Under the pieces are notes generated by a model. That model searched no databases. It was not told the DNA's origin and saw only the letters and a program-made list of their open reading frames with translations. Of a DNA stretch of 64,000 bases, positions 1-12,440 are shown piece after piece. The DNA lies in contig NC_084463.1 of the NCBI RefSeq assembly GCF_027409185.1, forward strand, positions 109,850,133 to 109,914,132, given 5' to 3'. Each line of letters starts with the position of its first letter. Position 1 is the first letter of the stretch. The stretch is from Cynocephalus volans. Lineage: Eukaryota > Chordata > Mammalia > Dermoptera > Cynocephalidae. Made by a program: the position numbers and the translations under genes.

Positions 1-488
1 AGTACTGTAGGGTAACTATAATAAAGAACAATTTATTGTATACTATTTCAATTAACTAAAAAGGAGGATTTTGAATGTTCCGAACACAAAGAAATGTTAA
101 ATATTTGAGGTAATGGGGAAAAAAATCAGTGGTTACCAGGCTTTCGGGGGAGGAGGAAGGGAGGGAGAGATGAATAGGTGGAACACAGAGGATTTTTAGG
201 GCAGAGAAACTATTCTGTATGATATCATAATGGCGAATACATGACAGTATGCATTTGACAAACTCATAGAACTGTACATCACAAAAAGTGAACCCTAATG
301 TAAATTTTAGTTAATAATAATGTATCAATATTGGTCCATAACTCTAACAAATGTACAAATGTAAGATGCTAATAATAGAAAAACCTGTGCTTGTGTGTTG
401 GGTGGTATATGAACTGTCTGTACTTTCAGCTCAATTTTCTCTAAACCTAAAGCTGTTATAAAAATAAAGTTCTTACTTAAAAAAATTA
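1..488 (+). mobile_element. Old LINE-1 3' end (L1M-like), cut by window start
   Basis: The stretch resembles the 3' untranslated end of an old mammalian L1. It contains the phrases GTGAACCCTAATGTAAA and CTGTACTTTCAGCTCAATTT, and ends in an AATAAAG-type tail near 465-488. It is diverged and has no ORF. A younger L1 has inserted in its tail. Confidence 0.65.
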
Positions 489-504
489 AAAATGCCTATA
501 TCAG

Positions 505-804
505 AATTATATTAAGTGAAACAAGTCAGGCACAGAAAGAGAAATACCACATGTTCTCACTTATTGGTGGGAGCTAAAAATTAATATATAAATTCACACA
601 CACACACACACACAAACCGGGGGGGGGGGGAAGAAGATATAACAACCACAATTATTTGAAGTTGATACGACAAGCAAACAGAAAGGACATTGTTGGGGGT
701 GAGGGGGGAGGGAGAAGGGAGGGAGGTTTTGGTGATGGGGAGCAATAATCAGCCACAATGTATATCGACAAAATAAAATAAAAAATAAAAATAAAAATAA
801 AATA
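505..804 (+). mobile_element. Young 5'-truncated LINE-1 3' end with 16-bp TSD
   Basis: The insertion is flanked by perfect copies of AAAATGCCTATATCAG at 489-504 and 805-820. It begins with the end of L1 ORF2/3' UTR (ATGTTCTCACTTATTGGTGG). It continues through a (CA)n tract at 595-614 and a 12-G run at 619-630, into a G-rich 3' UTR and an A-rich tail. The same 3' UTR recurs at 13570-13878, so this is a lineage-specific L1 subfamily. Confidence 0.88.
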
Positions 805-820
805 AAAATGCCTATATCAG

Positions 821-1901
821 TTAGAAAAAAAGAAGAAAGAAAAAATGGGAGGGGACAGGGGATGAAACATGGGGAATGCAAAAATAAATATTAAAAAATA
901 GTGCATTTTCTCCGAAAAATATCCATAATGTTGAATTTTAGAGTTCTATGTCTGTCTAAAGAGAACATGTTCATTTTTTTAGATTCATATATGTTCTGTT
1001 TAATCATCAGATTTATTAATTTGAGACTTCTTAGGTCAGATATGTTTCGGTGTATAGTAACATAATGCTCTAGGGCTTCTCTTGGATTTAATTTAGTTAA
1101 TTATAGCAAAAAGCACAAATACAATAAATAATGAGGTTTAATAAAAATAGCCAGTTCATTTATGGTTTCCACTAAATGAATTTAAAAATAAACAGCTGAG
1201 AATCAAATATTTCTGAAGTAAAATGGCATTATTGAGCGGTATTATGATGATCTTGGATTATATCAAAGTGAAGTGTCTTTGTCTTCTGAGCACACCCCTT
1301 TATTTCTGGCAACATACTCAAACCACTGGCCTATCATACTACCTCATGCCGCTGACCCCAGTGTTAGGAAGAAGAGGCAGATGACCCAGGCTTGAACAAT
1401 TTGTGTCTTTTCAAGGGTTTTTCTGACTGGCACAAGTGGAAAAGAACCTATAAACTATATGATTTCAGAGTTTTTGGTGTGGAAAACAGACCAACCAGCT
1501 ACCACATTTCTGACTGACTGGAAAATGCCAGTTTTTTATAGGAGAAGAAATGAGGTCAACATGCAAAGAGAACAAAGATGGTAGAAGAGATGGGGAAGGC
1601 AAGTCCTGACAACTTTCCTTCTTTGGAGCTGGTGACCCCAAAGCCACCTCTACCTTTGTCAGGCTTTAGAGGGTGAAATAATAACCTTCCCTTTCCACTT
1701 AAGGAGTTGGGTTTTTGTTGGGTTGGGTTTCTTTTACACGCAATTGAAAGAGCTCAGAATTTCTGATGGTAAAAGTTGTTAAACTCTAAATGAGTTCCAA
1801 GAAAAGCTTTCTTTCTAAGGAAACTCTCCAAGAATTAGGAAAGACTATTCTTTCCTTTAAAAGGCCTCAAGCCTAAATTTTTCCCTATGATTTCAAAAGC
1901 A
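821..1901. other. Intergenic, no gene seen
   Basis: AT-rich unique-looking sequence. No ORF with coding character, no recognisable repeat and no RNA gene was seen here. Confidence 0.5.
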
Positions 1902-2010
1902 GGGCTGGCCAATTAGCTCAGTTGGTTAGAGCATAGTGTTGATAACATCAAGGTCCAGAGTTCAATTCCTACACCGGCCAGCCGCCAAAAAAAGAAAAAG
2001 AAAAAAAGAA
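1902..2010 (+). mobile_element. tRNA-Ile-derived SINE, monomer
   Basis: It contains a near-intact tRNA-like head with the A-box region TTAGCTCAGTTGGTTAGAGC, the D-to-anticodon segment GTGTTGATAACATCAAGG and a B-box-like GAGTTCAATTCC. It ends in CCGGCCAGCCGCC followed by an A-rich tail. It is a retroposon, not a functional tRNA gene. Imperfect TSDs (GATTTCAAAAGCA and ATTTTCTCAAGAGCA) seem to flank it. Confidence 0.85.
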
Positions 2011-2869
2011 ATTTTCTCAAGAGCAAGTGACCGAGAAGAAATCATCCAATTGTCTTCTTACTTTCCTGGGAAGGCAGACAGATATTATTATCTCAATCTG
2101 ATACGAACAAATGGGCATAAAAACACTGCATTATTTTGTGTTGTTATCCACTGTGTTAAAAGGCCTGTTAGGATTGGAAAATCCTTTCCAGCTTCAGATG
2201 ACACTTTCTTTTCAAAAGAAAACTGCAACATACGAACAGTTAACCAACAGTAAACTTTTAGAGCTCATTTATTCCACAGATGTAAACATTAGCCACTCAC
2301 TTAGTCGAGAACCCTAGACAGCTTCAGGCAAATGAACCCCTGAGCAGAAAATATAACTGAGAATTAGTCAGCTCTTTTAGCATTTGCTCTTTCCCCCCCC
2401 CCAGTTATTTCTGTATGTCTTTCCTCCTCTGAATAGTCTTTCATCATTTATTCTTCAGGGAGTCTGAGCATTGCATTGCCTTTTGAGTACTGGTTGTGAG
2501 GTATTTCAAGTTGCTTTATTTGGTAAGAGCAGGATTTCCCACTGTGAGAAAGGTATTTTACTAATAATAGCCGTTACCCCTGGTGGGTAAGATTGTACAG
2601 GTCTTTTACTTCCTAAAGTAAGTATTTCTGGATTGTTTGAAATTTTTAGGAGTATAGATGCTTTTGTAATCAGAAAAATATGTAAACATATACTTCTTTA
2701 AAAATTTCAATGCACCCAAAAGGCAACCCCACAGAAAAGGGTATTTTACCTGTGGAGCTCTCTAAGGGGATAGAATTTCCTCTGTCTTCTAATGCATTTT
2801 GTCCTTTTCCACTCTTCTAATGATGAAATCCTATGCTTTCCTAGAAATTTTGATGTCTTAAACTGAACT
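2011..2869. other. Intergenic, no gene seen
   Basis: Only a 10-C homopolymer at 2393-2402 stands out. The overlapping short ORFs around 2000-2320 start inside the SINE and show no protein homology that I recognise. Confidence 0.5.
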
Positions 2870-3100
2870 ATTATGATAACCTCTGGTCTCTGCCTCCAGT
2901 CTCACCCTGTTTAAATCATTCCTCACACTGTTACCAGAGTGATCTTTCTAAAATATAGATCTGAACATGTTGCATCTCTGCTGCAAATTATTCGAGGTTT
3001 TCAACCCCTGTAAGCTCCAAGAACTCCAAGAACCAATCCCTATGTACCTGCTTCTGTAGCCTCATTGCCCTCTACTTCTCACCTCTTTAAGCTTTCTCAA
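2870..3100 (+). mobile_element. L2 LINE fragment
   Basis: The phrase TTACCAGAGTGATCTTTCTA, followed by a cysteine/leucine-rich style region and CCTCATTGCCCTCTACTTCTC, matches the usual L2 3' ORF region in sense. It is ancient and broken by indels. Confidence 0.6.
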
Positions 3101-3949
3101 TATTAGACTAAGTTTGAAGGGATTGCCTCTCAAGGCCCAATCTGAATCAGCTCCATCGATGCCTATATGAGAATGTATAAAGACTTCTCTGAAAAGGTTG
3201 AGTTTGCTTGGGCTGGACTAGGTATGTTCCTGTCAGTAGAACTGAAGTTATAGGGTTGAGACACCAGAGTCAGCATGAAGGTGGATGGAGTGTCATCACC
3301 TAGCAAGGTGCCTGTCAACATCTCATTCCTGTCTTAACAACAGCAGGATCAGTAGGGCATCGCCACATCCCTTTCATGCTGCAACGTCTGCTAAATGAAT
3401 CACCTGGCATTTATAACAGAGAAGCAGCCTCAAAGTGAGTGTCATGTAGGTCAGAGGCTGTATGGCTTAGCTTTACTGGGCCTCTTGAGTTCCTGTTGTT
3501 GCTGAAGAGATCAGGAAATGAGGTGGGGAGGGAGGCAGGGGACTTAAGGAAGAAGAAAGGCTACACCAGAGTAGTTCTGTGCCCCTGAAGACTGTTTTAT
3601 CAAAGGCCAGCTTGTTCCTTCCCTGCTTTTATTGTGCAATGATTGGAAGCACCCCAAACTTCCACTCCTCTTGGTTATGGACAGTTTACTTAATTGATGT
3701 GCTGTAAGAACACAAAAAGTGTATGCTAGTGATTGCAGCTGGGGCAAATGCAAGGACAGGTGGTCAAGGTCTGGAAAGGAATACACCAAAATATAATTAG
3801 TAATGTGTCAAGTAATGGTATTATGGGTAACTTTTTATTTTTAAAGTTTTAAATTAATTAATTTGTAAAATACTTGTTAAGGGAAGAGGGGTTAGGAAGG
3901 GAAGAATGTCACCCCCTCGAGACCTGAATTTCTAAGGCTTAGTATAATG

Positions 3950-3951
<2 letters not shown>
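3101..3951. other. Intergenic, no gene seen
   Basis: No repeat family or gene was recognised. The short minus-strand ORF at 3544-3789 has no recognisable domain. Confidence 0.45.

Positions 3952-4007
<56 letters not shown>
3952..4007. repeat. (GT)n microsatellite
   Basis: About 28 uninterrupted GT units. Confidence 0.98.
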
Positions 4008-4009
<2 letters not shown>

Positions 4010-4089
4010 ACCATAAAAACACATCCCAGTCCATGAATCACTAAGGAGTTCAGCAGAATACAACCACAGAATTAGACAGTCATGAAGGT

Positions 4090-4250
4090 CCCTTTAGGGT
4101 ACCTTATAGACAGTCTAGTCCTATTCTTCCTTTTATAGAAGAGAAAACTGAGACCCAGAGAGATCAAGTGGTTTTCCACATTAGCACAGCTCATTGGTGG
4201 TACAGCTGAAAAGAGAATTCAGGCTTCTTACCTTTTGTCCAAAGGAAGGA
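4090..4250 (-). mobile_element. MIR-related SINE fragment
   Basis: In antisense it shows the MIR core-like phrase GAAAACTGAGACCCAGAGAG and then a region resembling CACAGCTCATTGGTGG. It is heavily decayed. Confidence 0.5.
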
Positions 4251-4925
4251 ACAATTTTATTTTTTCTTACCACTGCCTTTTGAATTCACTTCATTGACTC
4301 CCTCTTCTTAGCCCCATAATCTGCTGTCCTTGCTCTTCTCTAGCCAGTCTCTCACCTAGCTCTCAGGTCTCTCTACACGACAACTGAGGGGACTCAGGTC
4401 ATATTGTCCTGAGATCTCTCTCACCACCCACTGCTCTGGTTCACAGCAGCCACAGAGTATTTCTTCCACTCAGCACACATCCACTGTGAGATGACAGTCT
4501 ACCCTCCTGGTGAGTGAGAAAACCACAGCACTCTGACAGTTTTCTTCAAAGAAATCCTCACTTTTCAAACTTCCTCTCCTTGATTTTCTTTTCTCAAGCC
4601 AAAAGTGGATGATGAGCTACTGGTTTCAAAACGAATTTAGGAGCAACTCCTTGAGCAAGTCCTGCATAAATAACCAGACACATCTCCTTATAACATGGGA
4701 CTACTTGTCACCTATTGTTCCAAGCTCCAAAACTAAGAAAACAGGAAAATCTCATTTAACATCCTATTTCAATTGCATTTGTTCTTCCCAGTTCTCTTTG
4801 TTTCTTAATGCATTCCAGCTGAAATATTTTAACTTAGTTTTCTATTAGGTTATGCATTCCCATGAGAGAACACATGCTTCTTACATTTTTGAGTTTCTTA
4901 GACCCTGTTGTGGGACCAGCCTCTG

Positions 4926-5401
4926 TGTAGTGGATTATGTCCCCCCAAAACTCATTGAAGCTTGAATTGTGTCCCCCAAGTTTTATGTATTAGAAACTTA
5001 GCCTCTACTGTGACTGTTAAGAGGGTGGGAAATCCTATTATGGTAATTTAAAGGTGGAGCCTTGAAGAGGTGATTGGATCGTAGGACTGCGCACTAGTGA
5101 ATGGATTAAAAATGGTGGTCAGGGGCGTGGTTCCGAGGGCTTTAAAAGGAGAGTCTGTCTTTCTCTCTCTCTGCTCTCTCTGCTTCCATCATCTTGCAGT
5201 GTGAGACCCCTTGGTCACTGTTGCCACCACCAGATGGACTTTGGACTTGGACTGAGCCACGCTACTGGCATCCAGTTATAGACAGCCTATCGTGGGACTT
5301 TTCTTCATAGCCACATGAGCTAATTCCCCTAATAAATCCCCCTCATATAATTATAACATATCCTACTGATTCTGTCTCTCTAGAGAACCCTGATGAATAC
5401 A
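4926..5401 (+). mobile_element. Solo LTR, ERVL-MaLR type, 5-bp TSD
   Basis: The element starts TGTAGTGGATTATG and ends GATGAATACA. It is flanked by CTCTG at 4921-4925 and 5402-5406, the 5-bp TSD expected for MaLR. A TTTAAAAGG TATA-like box lies near 5140 and AATAAA near 5330. Its 5' part matches the two other MaLR LTRs at 16025 and 24314. Its last ~190 bases do not, which suggests a subfamily or recombinant 3' half. Confidence 0.85.
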
Positions 5402-5835
5402 CTCTGTATCCTCCTTCTCTTTAGTGGGGGCATTCAATACTACCTGCAGGCTCAGTCTTGATCTAGTCACTAGGCATAATCCAGCCCAGAGGAAAGAGAA
5501 ATTTACGACACTTCAGTCCCCAACTCTAGGGTTTTCTATCAAGGCTGTTGCTAGCCTGAACTTACATCCCAGTTCCATTAGATAACTTACCTTCAGTCTC
5601 ATTCTTGAGATGCAGCCTCACCTTGGACTCCAGACCCAATGCATGGATTTCAGCCTAGTGCCTTAGATCCAATCTTGATACCTTTCCCAGGGTCCTGATC
5701 CTTCTGTAACTGAGGCCTGCCTGCTCCTTTCAATTCCCCATTCCTTGGGACCGGAATGCTCTTGAACTTTAGCTTAGCAGTTGGGGTCCTATACCTGCTG
5801 ACCAGACTTATCTGTGTCTGAAATCCCCCCTCCTT
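5402..5835. other. Intergenic, no gene seen
   Basis: No recognised repeat or coding region. Confidence 0.45.
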
Positions 5836-5935
5836 TTTTTTATTGAAACATAATTGATTGTACATATCTGTGGGGTACAGTGTTGAATATCAATACCTGT
5901 GTGCAATATGTGGGAAATCCTGATGAGTATTTCTT
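5836..5935 (-). mobile_element. LINE-1 3' UTR fragment
   Basis: Antisense L1 phrases TTGAAACATAATTGATTGTA and CTGTGGGGTACAG are visible after a T-run, which is the reversed tail. Confidence 0.6.
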
Positions 5936-6964
5936 GTCTCAGAATTCTCTAAATCCCATTAAGAGAGCATGTCATTTCCTGTTTGGTCCCAGAATGCAAC
6001 TGCTTGCCTATACTATTGCTTGCTATTTGTCACTGTGCCCCAAAATGGCAGATTTGGCCTGTCTAGTGCTACTGCAGGTCACACTGTCTCCTCTTGTGGT
6101 ACCAGATCCCAGTCTCTTCCTCTCAGTTGGCCCTAAGCCACCATAGGACTCAAGCCAGGCATGGACCATTTCTCATGAATAGAGTGTTTTTTATATAACT
6201 GTTCTGAAGAACAGTGAAACCCTTGGGACAAAATCAGAGAAAATATAGCTTTGTGTAATGAGCCCTTTGAGGAAAGCATTCATTAGCAACAGATCATGGA
6301 GTCACCTGCAGTATCCACTCAAGCATTATCAACCTGTATCAGAGACTGTTGAGTCCTGGGTCCCCATTCTGTATGTAACTGATATCCATTTTGCCCACCC
6401 AGCATCCCTTCTTCTGGCTGGATACCATAATTTTCATTCCCCATTTCAATCCATAGAGTTCTGGTAGGGTTGACCCAAACCCCAGCTTTAGCTCTGGCCA
6501 GTCAGAGCAATACAATGCCCCTGGTACATAATGTTTATTTCAGGCATGTGCACATGACCCAAGCTGGGCCAATGTCAGTTTTACCTGGGAATTTTACTGA
6601 AGCTCTCAGGAAAGATGTGCTTTCTGCTGAGGTTACGAAGTTGGTAGAATACAGCCTGGAGCACCTGGTGGCCATCCTTGTCACCACATACGGAGAGCTT
6701 ACCTGGGAATGAAGTCAACTCAGAGGAAAGCAAAACTGAAAGAGAGAGGCAAATTTGTTACAACATTGATTCAGTCCTAAAGCCAGTGGATCCTTGGTTT
6801 ACGAATCAACATATTTGCTTTTATTGTCTAAGTCAGTATGAGTTAGATTTCTTTTGATTGCAACTATATAGCTGGCAAGAGAGATTGAATAGTATTTCAT
6901 TCCACTTTACAGCTGGATAAAACATATCCTTGCATTCATTCAACAATCACTTAAGAAACACGGT
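5936..6964. other. Intergenic, no gene seen
   Basis: Several short open frames of up to 88 codons lie here. None shows a recognisable domain, splice structure or codon bias, so I do not call them genes. Confidence 0.4.
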
Positions 6965-7190
6965 ATAATACAATGAAAACAACACAAGCTTTGGAGCCCT
7001 ATTGAAATCTTAATCTATTTTTTAGCTGTGTGTATGGGTCATGTTAATATCCTGAGCCTCAGTTTTTTCTTTTGTAAAATGAGGATAACATTACCTACCT
7101 CTTAGAGTTTTTATGAGTAATAGACGTAATGGATATGGTGCCTGTAGCTAAAAGGCTTTCAATAAATGGTAAATATTTTAATTATCAAAC
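6965..7190 (+). mobile_element. MIR SINE
   Basis: Sense MIR order is visible: a tRNA-like start, then TTTTAGCTGTGTGTATGGGTC, GAGCCTCAGTTTTTTC, TGTAAAATGAGGATAACA, and an AATAAATGGT-type 3' end. Confidence 0.7.
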
Positions 7191-7259
7191 AACTTGATCT
7201 ACAAGGAATTTAGGCTAGTGTATTCTAGAGGAATTAAAAAACAAAACAAAAAGTTGATC

Positions 7260-7640
7260 TCTACCTCCAGCAATTCAAAATCTAGACCAGAAGAGGAGAC
7301 ACAAATGTTAAAGAGAGAAGTAGTGCAAGCTGTCATGTGACTGACACAGGCCTTGGTAACTGGCTTCATGGAAGAAGTGGAATCTGGGACCTAAAAGGTG
7401 AACAGAATTTTTGATAAGTAGAGATTGGGAGAAAGAGCATCCCAGAAAATAAAGGGAGAATGAGAAAATGCATGGCTATGTCTTTAGGCACTACAGAGCA
7501 TATCAACATGGCTAGAGTGCGGAGGAGAACAGAGGAGCTAAAGCAGATGCCAGACCTGGGATGCAGGATATGCTAAGGAATGTGGCTTCTATTCTCAGAC
7601 AATGGAAACCTTTGAACATTAACAGTGTTTGTACAGGATC
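7260..7640 (-). mobile_element. L2 LINE fragment
   Basis: Antisense L2 phrases are present, including GGAAGAAGTGGAATCTGGGA and an AGAGCATCCCAGAAAATAAAG segment that corresponds to the reversed cysteine-rich L2 region. Assignment is by memory of the consensus. Confidence 0.45.
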
Positions 7641-7959
7641 TATCAGAAAACCACTTGTATCCTCTTTCAAACTGCACACTTCCACCAACTGTCCCTAGAA
7701 TCTTGCCTCAGTGAACCACTGTAACCAAGGAGATTGAGTTAGTTATAACCCTCAGCTGTGTGTTGGAACATGAAAATGATTGGGAAACAAACATCAGCCC
7801 AGAGGCAGAAAGACTATTTCAGAGACTATCGGTCATGATCAAAGGGTACCCGGATCAGTTGAGCTGTAAAAAAGGGGAAGAGCACCTTGTATTCATCCCT
7901 CCCTTGGACTCCTATAATCATTTCCTCCTAGGTGCTTTCCTTGCCTCCAGTACTTGTCC

Positions 7960-9245
7960 ATTTCAAACTATTTTATATTTCATGCTTAGATTAATCCTCC
8001 TCTTCCGATCCTGTCATCCCAACTCCAAACACTTAATGACAACTTGCTGTCTCAGAACAGACTGAAATTCTTTGGTTTCCCATAGGAGACTCCTTTTGGA
8101 TGAGGCAGCAACCACCTTTCAGACCTCGCTTCCTGCTATTTGTCATATTCAGCCAACCTGAACTACTCAAGAGTCCTTTGCTTTCCTGTCTTCATGAATC
8201 TTTCATGCTGCTCATTCTGCCTGGAATACCACTTTTCAGTCACCTTCTCAGCCATCTTAATCTACTGAGTCCTTGAAGACTCAGTTCAGATACCTTTCCT
8301 CATCCCTATCTATCTCCCACCCCGCCTTTGATAATGTCTTTCCATTCTGAACTCCCATAGAACTTTACCTGTACCTCTCTTCATGTATGCATCATTTGCT
8401 TTTTTTAAAAGGTCTAATTGTTTATTTTTAAAAAACAAGAATTTAAAACAGTGTAATGAGTAAAATAACCACACATATTCCCACCACTGGAATCACCAAC
8501 TGTTAATACTTTCATATTTGCTTCCATATTTTTAAAAGAAGTAAAAGATTGTACATAAAATTAAAGTCCTCTTTAACCATATACCCTTCCACTCAGTCCC
8601 ATTTCCCCATTTCTCAATGTCTCATTTCTCAATGTCCAGTGGCAACTGCCACCATGAGTCTAGTGTGTATCCTTTGATCCCGCTCCCTATAATTTTATAT
8701 GCATACATGCATGTATCCATCACCAATGGATTATGATCCTGTGTGCACTTTAAAATTTACACTAATGGTGTAATTTTTGCATGTCACTTTTATCACCTAA
8801 GATTGTTTTTGTATCAATTAGGTTGATACATGAAAATAGTACATTTTATTTATCCATTCTTTGATTCAAATGTAGGCTACTTCCACATTTTTGCTCTTAC
8901 AAACTGCTGCAGAGGACATTCTCATATTTGTTTCTTTGTACACGAGTGAGAGAGTTTCTTTGGGGTACATACCCAGAAGTGTAATCATTATGTGGTTAAA
9001 ATAACACAAAATTTGACTTAACCATTTTTGAGCAACTAATTTCTAGAACTCTTTTCATCTTGCAAAACTGAAACTCTAAGGTAACATATTAACATATTAT
9101 TGTTAAGTGCGTGACTTATTTCATCTACTAAATTGTGAGTCTTATGTGTGTGGTCAACATCTCATTAATTTCTACATCCAGCAAAGTGCCTAGTACAGTA
9201 GTTTAACAGGTAGATGCATAATAAGTACTTGTTGAGTGAATGAAA
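7960..9245 (+). mobile_element. L2 LINE, split by an antisense L1
   Basis: The first part, about 7960-8402, carries the L2 phrases CATTCTGCCTGGAATACC and GTCCTTGAAGACTCAGTTCA. The L2 3' end resumes after the L1 at about 9060-9245 with AGCAAAGTGCCTAGTACAGT and TTGTTGAGTGAATGA. The order and orientation agree, so I treat it as one element interrupted later. Confidence 0.6.
8403..9055 (-). mobile_element. LINE-1 3' end (L1M-like)
   Basis: In antisense it has the usual L1M 3' phrases: TTTATCCATTCTTTGATTC, GCTACTTCCACATTTTTGCT and GGGTACATACCCAGAAGTG. It sits inside the L2. Confidence 0.65.
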
Positions 9246-10185
9246 GAACCAACCAATCGAGAGAAATAATATAATTTTCACAATTATAATGAGATAAGAT
9301 TTCTTCATTACACAAATGAGGTACTGAAACCGCTCTGGCAACCTCACCTGTTTGGAACATAGCCTACAAGCCAAAAGAGATAAGCAAACATCCTCTGAAC
9401 AGACAAAATAGTTGACACACACATCCAAAAATCAGTGCTCTAAAGCATATTACTTTACCTTAGAAGACCCCTTCTAAACTTTTATTTGGAGTCCACTTAC
9501 TGTTTTTATTTTATAATGAGGCACATTTGGTGCCAAAAATTAGATTACAGAAAAATATACAAAATAAGGTTAAAAAAAGAAATCACCCTTTGTTATACAC
9601 AGATAGATGCAGTGGTCAGTTTCCTGCTCAGGAAAGGATCAGCTGCAAAAAGTGTGGTCAATTATCAGCCTTCGGCTGTTAACCTCTTGTTCAATCTCAG
9701 CTTTCCAGCCAGGGTCTCTCTCTTCCCAGGGTAACTCCAACCAATGACTTTGCAAGGTGGTGGTCCAAAGGCCTGGTTGTTTCCACCCATCACAGGAAAC
9801 CTCCAATGGGGAATCTTTGTTCCAGAGCTCCCCATTAGCTTGGCATAGATTTGTATTATGTCTGACCACTTCATTTGCCCAACCCTGCTTCTTCCTTTTT
9901 CCTTTTGTAGATGTTACTCCCCAACAAACTTTTGCACTCCAAACTCCGATTCAGCATCTACTTCCTAGAGAATCCAACTACCACACTCTTAACTTTATAT
10001 TCCCAGTTCCCACAGATAAACACCAGAAACAATACTTCCTTCCAGTCTGTTTGCTATGAATATACTTATATGGTATGTACTTCAACATTCCTGTTCTATT
10101 TTCACAAATTTTAAAACCGGCATTTCAACTATGAAATTAAATAATTCTCCAAAATGTGATTTTTGAAATCATTATATGAATGAAC
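9246..10185. other. Intergenic, no gene seen
   Basis: Overlapping short open frames lie on both strands at 9639-10114. None is recognisable as a protein, and both strands being open argues for chance. Confidence 0.4.
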
Positions 10186-10189
10186 CATA

Positions 10190-10500
10190 ATTTTTTAAAT
10201 TATTGCATTATGTTAAGACATTCACATTGTTGCCAGTTTTTTACTTCCAAATGATACTGCGATGACTGGTATATACATCTTTGCCCACATATGCAACTAT
10301 TGCTTTAGGATATATACACAAAAATGAAATTACTGGGAAACAGGTTTTTATGCTTTTATTTTTATCCATATAAAAATGCATGAAGTTAAAAAATATTTTA
10401 ACGGCACTAAAAAATGTATAGTGAGAAACAGTAGTCTTCTGCCTCATTATTCTCATAGCCCGGAGGTATTCATTTCCCACTTTTTTCACTATTGCTTAGG
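10190..10500 (-). mobile_element. LINE-1 3' end fragment
   Basis: Antisense L1M phrases are visible: ACATTGTTGCCAGTTTTTTA and GAAATTACTGGGAAACAGG. Confidence 0.55.
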
Positions 10501-11165
10501 GTATTTACCTCATATATCAAAATAATGTGCTTATGCTATTTCCTGGTGTACCTGCATTAAACACGATCTATTGCCTTCCTGTTGTGGTAGAAGAGAATGT
10601 AGCACTCTTACAAATACACCACATACCCACCACCACTTCACCAGGTTGTTAAATCATAATTTTGGTTCACATCAATGATCAGTGTTTACAGTACAATTAA
10701 TATGTATAATTTTCACAGATGAGAAAAAAAGTGTGCTATGATTCCTTTCTTGTGAAACACCAGTGAATAAGAGGGCCCATTTTACTTCATCTGCACCAAC
10801 ACTGGGTAATAACTTTTTTAAAAAATGTTTTCTTTTCTTATATTAAAAGTAAAACATGTTCATGATAGAAATTTTTTTTAATTCAGAAAATTAAAAAGAA
10901 ATTTAAATCAAGTGCGATTACACCCCGTTTGAACTGCTGCTTTTCCCTCTCTCCCTGAAGGTACCCAAATCAATGTTACCTGGGCCATCTGCAGAGTGTC
11001 ACTGAGGTGTCCTGAGACCCCCTTGGAGCATCTAATCTGTCACTGCCAACTTGCATACCTCCACTGCCCACCTCTCTCTCTGGCCAGTAGGCAAATGCCC
11101 GTCTTTTTCTCACGCGCAGCTCTTTCTAAAAGTGAGGATCCCACAGTGGTGTGTGCTGGGTTCTT
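10501..11165. other. Intergenic, no gene seen
   Basis: Part of it (10800-10920) looks like decayed antisense L1. The rest is unassigned. Confidence 0.4.
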
Positions 11166-11179
11166 AATAATTCAGTTCT

Positions 11180-11279
11180 GAGGGCTGGCTGGTTAGCTCA
11201 GTTGGTTACAGCATGGCCTTCTCACACCAAGGTCATAGGTTCTGCTCCCCGTACCAGCCAGCTGCTAATAAGTACATGA
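11180..11279 (+). mobile_element. tRNA-Ile-derived SINE, monomer, with TSD
   Basis: The head GGGCTGGCTGGTTAGCTCAG and end CCGTACCAGCCAGCTGC are diagnostic. TSDs AATAATTCARTTCT lie at 11166-11179 and 11280-11293 with one mismatch. The tail is short and no longer a pure A-run. Confidence 0.88.
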
Positions 11280-11755
11280 AATAATTCAATTCTTTCAGTG
11301 TGCCACCCAAAAGAGGAGCTGGGCCCCTGATGATTCAGTTGTTTTCATTTTAGTACACAACCTTCTCCTCAGGATTTAGAGTGCCCCAGAGGCCTCAGTT
11401 GGGGTAGGTTCAAGTACTGCTTTACGGAATCTTCACAAACACTCTTCTCTAGCACTCAGGCTCTGTGGTCAATTCTACCACCTGTGGGGAACTCCTTCCT
11501 TGGTAGGGATTTTTCCCTTAAGGAATCCATTATTCTTTCTACAAGCTGTGTTTTATCAGGTGATGCTCATTTTTAAACCCAAATTTTATTTCCCATAGTA
11601 CATCTGGACCCAAGAAAATCAAGGAATGGGGCTAAATGTTTCATGCATTCTGTAGCAGCGAAAGACAGAGCACAATGATGACTTCCAGCTTCTACAGCAA
11701 CCAGGAAACTCTGATATATATAATATCTATGAGAGTGCTGGTAAACTCCTCATCC

Positions 11756-12010
11756 ATCAAGCCCCCTCCCAATATGTTTTCTTCTGTGAAGCCTTTTCTC
11801 TTCTCTCTCTATTTAGTTGCTCCTTCTCCTGTTCATATGTCAATCAGAGCACTTATTACACAGTATTATAATTATGTGATTATGTATTTATCTCCCTTAC
11901 CTCTAATGGGGATTAGAGCTTCCTGGAGGGCAGGAATGTATGTTCCAAAGAGTAGAACGCACAGTAGGCATAAAATATTTACTGGTGGGGGATGGGTGTT
12001 TGGATGAGTA
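11756..12010 (+). mobile_element. L2 LINE 3' end
   Basis: Sense L2 phrases are visible: GTGAAGCCTTTTCTCTTCTC, CTTCCTGGAGGGCAGGAATG and the CACAGTAGGCATAAAATATT terminal region. Confidence 0.65.
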
Positions 12011-12014
12011 AACT

Positions 12015-12235
12015 ATACTGTAGTGCTTTAAATACCAGGAAAAGGACTTTCGATTCAACCCAAAAGACAATGGGGTATAAAATTTTCTTGCGCAGAGGAA
12101 TGGTTTGATGAACATAGTGTGTCATAAAATGTGAGGGTTAGATGGGAATGTGGCAAAACCAGTTCGGAAGTCATTGAGGTGACCCTGCAGCAAGATGTTC
12201 AGAACTGAGTCCAAGATGACTGTAGCGGCCATGGA
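12015..12235 (-). mobile_element. L2 LINE fragment (tentative)
   Basis: AGGACTTTCGATTCAACCC followed by an AGAGGAATGGTTTGATGAAC segment matches the antisense L2 body by eye. Confidence 0.35.
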
Positions 12236-12254
12236 GAGGAAGAAAGTCACTGCA

Positions 12255-12440
12255 AAAGAAATAATAACAAAAGCTAAGATTTGCTGAGTTCCTACTAAGT
12301 CCTAGGCTGTGCTGACAAGACCAAGGTGGGCGTGGAGTCATCCCCATATCGCCCATGTGCAAAGTGAGATTTGGGCAGATGAAGTGCCTCTCTGGGGGGC
12401 CACACACCTGCAAGTGATAGTGCTGAGCTTCCAAGGTAGA
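12255..12440 (-). mobile_element. MIR SINE
   Basis: It reads as reverse MIR: AATAATAACAAAAGCTAAGA, then GAGTTCCTACTAAGTCCTAG, and a GTGCAAAGTGAGATTTGGGC core. It directly borders the CpG island region. Confidence 0.55.
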
